Source: Rusavskia elegans
Lineage: Eukaryota; Ascomycota; Lecanoromycetes; Teloschistales; Teloschistaceae
Assembly (NCBI GenBank): GCA_011316305.1
Contig: SAUG01000030.1
Location: 682,001-746,000 of the forward strand
Length of the DNA: 64,000 nucleotides
Direction of reading: 5' to 3'
Shown here piece after piece: positions 60,120-64,000 of this stretch. Under the pieces are notes generated by a model. It saw only the letters and a list, made by a program, of their open reading frames with translations, made no database searches and was not told where the DNA came from. A program made the translations under genes and the position numbers. How positions within the stretch are numbered: the first letter of the stretch is position 1; each line of letters starts with the position of its first letter.

Positions 60120-61027
60120 GTTTGAAGAAGGGATAGATCAAGCAAGTCAGTTCAGATTCGAATGATGGAGACCCTGGACGACTGTTTGCATCGACGATAC
60201 AAAGTACACGTCGTAAAACAGTGAGCTTCAGGATGACAGAAGGGGAGATGCACTGGCAGAAGGGTCTGCAGCGTTGTGGGATGATGATATACGAAGCGGA
60301 GATATTGGGGGACCGGCTGTCGGCCGCCGAAAAGAATGCGTCTCCTATGGTGGTGGGTTACACGTACTTCTACATCATCCAGTACACGGACACAGTAGTT
60401 GGTTGGTTGATCACTCGCTGCTCGCATTCGCGTCATGTTAAGGCCGAGGCAGACCCCTGTCAGCCATTGTGCTGTCTGATTCGCCGGATGCGTTTAGCCG
60501 TGGAGCTTGAACGCTTTCAGCTAGATCGTGTGGTGTGACGTCCGGCCCGCAGCCCCGGGCTTTGCTAGTGTAGCCGTCCCGTCCCATGTGTCAATTTGCG
60601 GATCCATCCCGCATCTCGACCACGGTACAATTCATTACCGACTCGGGGCTCAATTGTGATGCAACTGATTATGCGAAGCCAGAATCTGGTAATATGCACT
60701 ACCATCACGGCGAGAAAGGACGGGACCGCTCGATGCTTCAATATCTAGGCCGCTTGCACTCATTCCTCCATCTTATTGTAACTGTCCAACGTTACAACGA
60801 GCCCCATGGTCGCCTGACATTTAGATTGAACCTGCAGCATCTGATCTCGCTCAGCCGTCATGCCTTTCTTGCCATCGTTGTGGACCAGTTTGGCCTTGAT
60901 GTACCTCCCTAACGGGTATCAGTCCATATATACAACAATCACAACTCCTTCAAGGGTATAACACCAGGCCATCTCGAACCCAAGACACTTGTCGAATCAT
61001 TTTCACCATAGCCAGTATCCAATAACC
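60120..61027. promoter_or_regulatory. MFS transporter promoter and kinesin 3' region
   Basis: About 900 bp. Frames up to 108 codons (60586-60912, plus) show no domain. Nothing else supported. Confidence 0.4.
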
Positions 61028-63392
61028 TCATGACACCACCAGCCCCGACCGCATCTTCTCAACCGTCTTGACGCCGACTCCACGCAAATGTCCCAGCTGC
61101 GCCAGACTGCTCATGACCACTTGACAGCTGCCGTCACCTTCTTCACCACCACAGAGTGCTTCAACCATCGCCTCCGCTCTCTTTGCACCCACTCCTTGGA
61201 GTAATCGAATCTGCCCCACGTCTCGCGAATTGATGATACTCAACAGCTGCTTCGTTCGAGGGCTGTCGGGACTACCTGTCCCATCCTCTGTACATATCCT
61301 ACTCGCTGCTGCCTTCTTGCTCCCTTTGGCCTTTGTCGGTCGATACCGAAAACTATCGGCCGAATCATATCCATCTTCGTTGTTCTCTTCGAGTCCGGCC
61401 CGGTACTCATCGTCATTCGCGGATCTGTCGTCGTGCCTTGCCCTTATGTTCTTATCGTTGGAATTCACCACTTTCCCACCAGGGCGCGCTAACTCCTCTT
61501 TATTGATAATGTTATCTGGCTCCGCGCTCTCCTGCTTGGTATGATGCTTGCCCTGCAGCTTTCCTTGTAGTTTTTCAATTTTCGATGCAAGTTTGGCGTT
61601 GTCCGGAAAGTAGTCTCGCGCAAGCAAGTACATCCGCAATGCGCTCTTGTTTTCCCCTCGGACCGCATGCTGCTTCGCCATCAACAGGAATGTCAGTCCC
61701 TCTTCCCGTTCATCATCGTGGCCGTCAATTTTCTTCTCCAGCAGCTCCAACCTCCTCTGCACGTCCTCACTGATGTCCGGTACCGGTACCGCGGATGCGT
61801 GATCCATTGCACGCGTTGCTAGAATATCCGTGACCTTTTTCTCTATCATGTCCTCGATGGCTTCCTTGGACATCGTACGAGAAGGCCCATTACCGCGATC
61901 GGGACTACGGCGCTTCGCCGGCCGATTGAACACAGCTGACCCAGCCTCTGAAGGACGTTTCAGCGGTGACGAGCGCCTGGTCATATCCTTTGGGACGTGT
62001 GGCGCCATGGACGAGTTCCTTGGTCTGTCTGAATAGACCGAGAACATCTTGGCTGGCTTGTCTTCCTGCCTGGAGCTTGCTTTGATCCCCATTGCGGTGT
62101 TGTGTATGGTGCTGGCGAGTGGTCTCAGCGGCTGGCGGTGCATGGATGTACCCGTCAAGGTCGGTACTGCCCGAGAACAGCCTTGGGGGATCGGCTCGTT
62201 CTCAAGCTCTCGGACTTCGATTTTCTTGGTTCTGTTGGCAAAGTTCAAAGAGCTGATGGTGTCCAAATGGTAGGACCTGCTTGGAGCTAAGTTTAATATC
62301 ATCACCGTCAAACCATTGTTCTGTCCAAGAGACAGGATCCTAGTCATCTTGCTTTCTCGATAAGGTATCCTCGCTTGATTCTGCGATATTGCTTCGACGC
62401 ACTTGGCGAGGACAAAGAGGCTCTTGTTAATGCTGGCAGATTCAACGAGCCGCTCTTTGCCGTTGTCAGTTCGCCTGTTGTCTTCGGAGCCAGCAAGATC
62501 AATCGCTATAGTTCGCTCGGAGTTAGCGAAGTCGATGGGACGCATTGAAGATATCGACTGGTCGACGCGTAGTCTCCGACGAGTATCTGGATAGCATAGA
62601 AATAATATCCACATACCTGACGCTGTACTGACTCTGACTTCATCACCTGTGGTCATGGTGACCTTGAAGCATAGAATAGCATGAGAACGTGAAGAGTGCG
62701 CATTGAGCTTTGTTGCACTCGTTGAGCGGTTGACGTTGGCCTCGTCGTAAATCTTCTCGAATTCTTTCAGGCTCTCGCACGGCCGCTCCGTCAGTCCCAC
62801 AACCACAGTCTTTCCTCCATTGTCCCTCAAGTGCAATCCAGACATGGACCTTTTCTCTGGTGCTTCAAGCAGGTCGAACACTTTGTCGTTGTATATTTCG
62901 TAATATGATAGCGTTATCCCCACAGATGTCGCGCCAGCCGAGTCCTTCTCGATCTTGCGACAGCGTCTGTAGGTGCTTGACAATAGACGTGGAATGATCC
63001 CACGTTCGGCCAGTGATTTTCCGCCCCGCATTGTATGTGTCTTGCCCGTGCCTGTGACACCATACGCGAATATCGTTACGTCGAATCCATTGAAGAGATG
63101 TTTGATTGTAGGGGTTACTGTACATTGTTAGCAGCTTGAAGTCGGAAGAGCTTGCAGTTCTCAGCCACCTACTTTCGTTATCGAATATGGCCTGCTGCGT
63201 CGATGCCTGATCATATACACTGCTAAATTGGAAGGAGAAGATTTCATTTTCATTCTTGAAACTGGGTATTCGAACTACTGTTGGCTGAGAACTTGCATCC
63301 CCATCAGGACGCGTTGCGGATACGATGCAGTCTTTTTCGAGCTCCGAACTTTGTTGAGGCCGTATACGAGCGACGACCCTGATTCCTCCCAT
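61028..63392 (-). CDS. Kinesin-10 (Kid/KIF22-like) motor
   Basis: Exons 63392-63173, 63117-62617 and 62505-61028 encode 732 aa. N-terminal motor (about 1-345): VRIPSFKNENEIFSFQFSSVYD, P-loop GVTGTGKT, switch I SSRSHAI, switch II DLAGSE. The second intron removes 111 nt that stay open in frame; only its removal joins STAS to AIDLAGSE. Next are a disordered region, a TPR-like or helical segment (FLLMAKQHAVRGENKSALRMYLLARDYF) and a C-terminal helix-hairpin-helix (LLQGVGAKRAEAMVEAL; LGHLRGVGVKTVEKM). Motor plus HhH is the kinesin-10 plan, where the HhH binds DNA to push chromosome arms. Minus-strand upstream region is about 370 bp. Confidence 0.88.
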
Positions 63393-63761
63393 GATGGCGA
63401 CTGTTTTGGCGTTGAGTACAGAGTTCAGACTGGTGTTGCACTTTCTCTGTTGACGGAGATTTGATTTCCGTAAACAACTTTCCCGATTGGGTTAGATGTC
63501 CGCATGACACCCGCTGTGGCATGGAGCGAGGGGAGTATTCTCAAGTAGGTTTCGTCATTGTGTGTGCGACTACTGTAACTGTTTTTTATGAATGTAGAGT
63601 GTTGTTGCAATAACGCACTATTGGCTTCAATGCGGCAAAGATTTGCATATAGGATGAAGCGGTATTGTGTCTTATCGCCACTATTTCAGACATAATTTTG
63701 TACATGTCATGCCTTTTTTGGCTGCTTTGCAAAGTAGTCATCGCCAAGACTGCCATTGTTT
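63393..63761. promoter_or_regulatory. Kinesin promoter and 3' region of the edge gene
   Basis: About 370 bp. AT-rich near 63650-63720. No gene seen. Confidence 0.4.
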
Positions 63762-64000
63762 TTATCTCGCGCCCGATGAGTTATCCTTCTCAAAGACGAT
63801 CTTGCCGTCTGGTCCCATGCTCGCGGTACTCATCCGAAGTGGTCTAGTAACCTCCTTGGAGACGTCTGCGTCAGGTATATCCGATACTAACGGTGAGGAC
63901 TTCGGCGCCGAACCGCCAGGCGCCTCTGCGATCTCATTGACTTCGCGACTTGTGAGGACATCGTTGAGCCTCACGGCACGAGTTTGCAGTAGGATTGTGG
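63762..64000 (-). CDS. C-terminal fragment of an unidentified gene (runs off the window)
   Basis: A minus-strand frame is open from the window edge and ends with a stop at 63762, coding about 79 residues: VRLNDVLTSREVNEIAEAPGG, then Ser/Pro/Asp-rich sequence and SMGPDGKIVFEKD near the end. The internal GTG/ATG frame start seen within it is not a convincing start, so the gene probably begins beyond 64000. The family is not recognised; the tail looks disordered. Confidence 0.5.
   Translation of the reverse strand, partial: TILLQTRAVRLNDVLTSREVNEIAEAPGGSAPKSSPLVSDIPDADVSKEVTRPLRMSTASMGPDGKIVFEKDNSSGAR

Overview
The window is nuclear DNA from a filamentous ascomycete (Pezizomycotina). The evidence is the short spliceosomal introns (mostly 46-75 nt, usually GT-AG), the dense gene order on both strands, and genes typical of that group: a RID-type cytosine methyltransferase, ATG26 with GRAM and PH domains, a WSC sensor and a kinesin-10. 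Base composition is near 50% GC and nothing bacterial, viral or organellar is seen. I cannot fix the class from sequence alone.

Layout. 1-5 kb: RMI1 (genome stability), DPH7 (diphthamide), RPN12 (proteasome lid) and a DUF1917/BLES03-like gene, followed by a 140-bp foldback (MITE-like) sequence in its promoter. 5-8.3 kb: gene-poor, with decayed coding fragments. 8.4-18 kb: a large secreted Cys-containing protein of unknown function, MDM35, the RID-like DNA methyltransferase, RRP6, then a 1.6-kb gap. 18-31 kb: a RasGAP, phosphatidylserine synthase CHO1, a WSC cell-wall sensor, CWH43 (GPI lipid remodelling), UTP6 and a mitochondrial ICT1-like hydrolase. 31-49.5 kb: NAB3-like RNA-binding protein, LETM1-like mitochondrial protein, prefoldin 3, FCP1, ATG26, vacuolar protease PEP4 and RPT3. 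51-64 kb: SWI1, mitochondrial ribosomal protein IMG2 (mL49), eIF3e, an MCT-type MFS transporter, a kinesin-10 and the 3' end of an unidentified gene running off the edge.

Most genes are conserved housekeeping genes; nothing looks like a metabolite cluster. Themes recur: RNA processing and transcription (RRP6, NAB3, FCP1, UTP6, SWI1), proteasome (RPN12, RPT3), cell surface and lipids (WSC, CWH43, CHO1, ATG26) and mitochondria (MDM35, LETM1-like, ICT1-like, IMG2). Neighbours look independently transcribed.

Gene models were built by hand by joining reading frames at splice sites and checking phase; every model below sums to a multiple of three. The most interesting points are the foldback element, two GC-AG introns each required to keep a conserved frame, the decayed gene at 6.2-7.3 kb, the orphan secreted protein, two possible C-termini for the LETM1-like protein, and the SWI1 leader with an overlapping upstream ORF.
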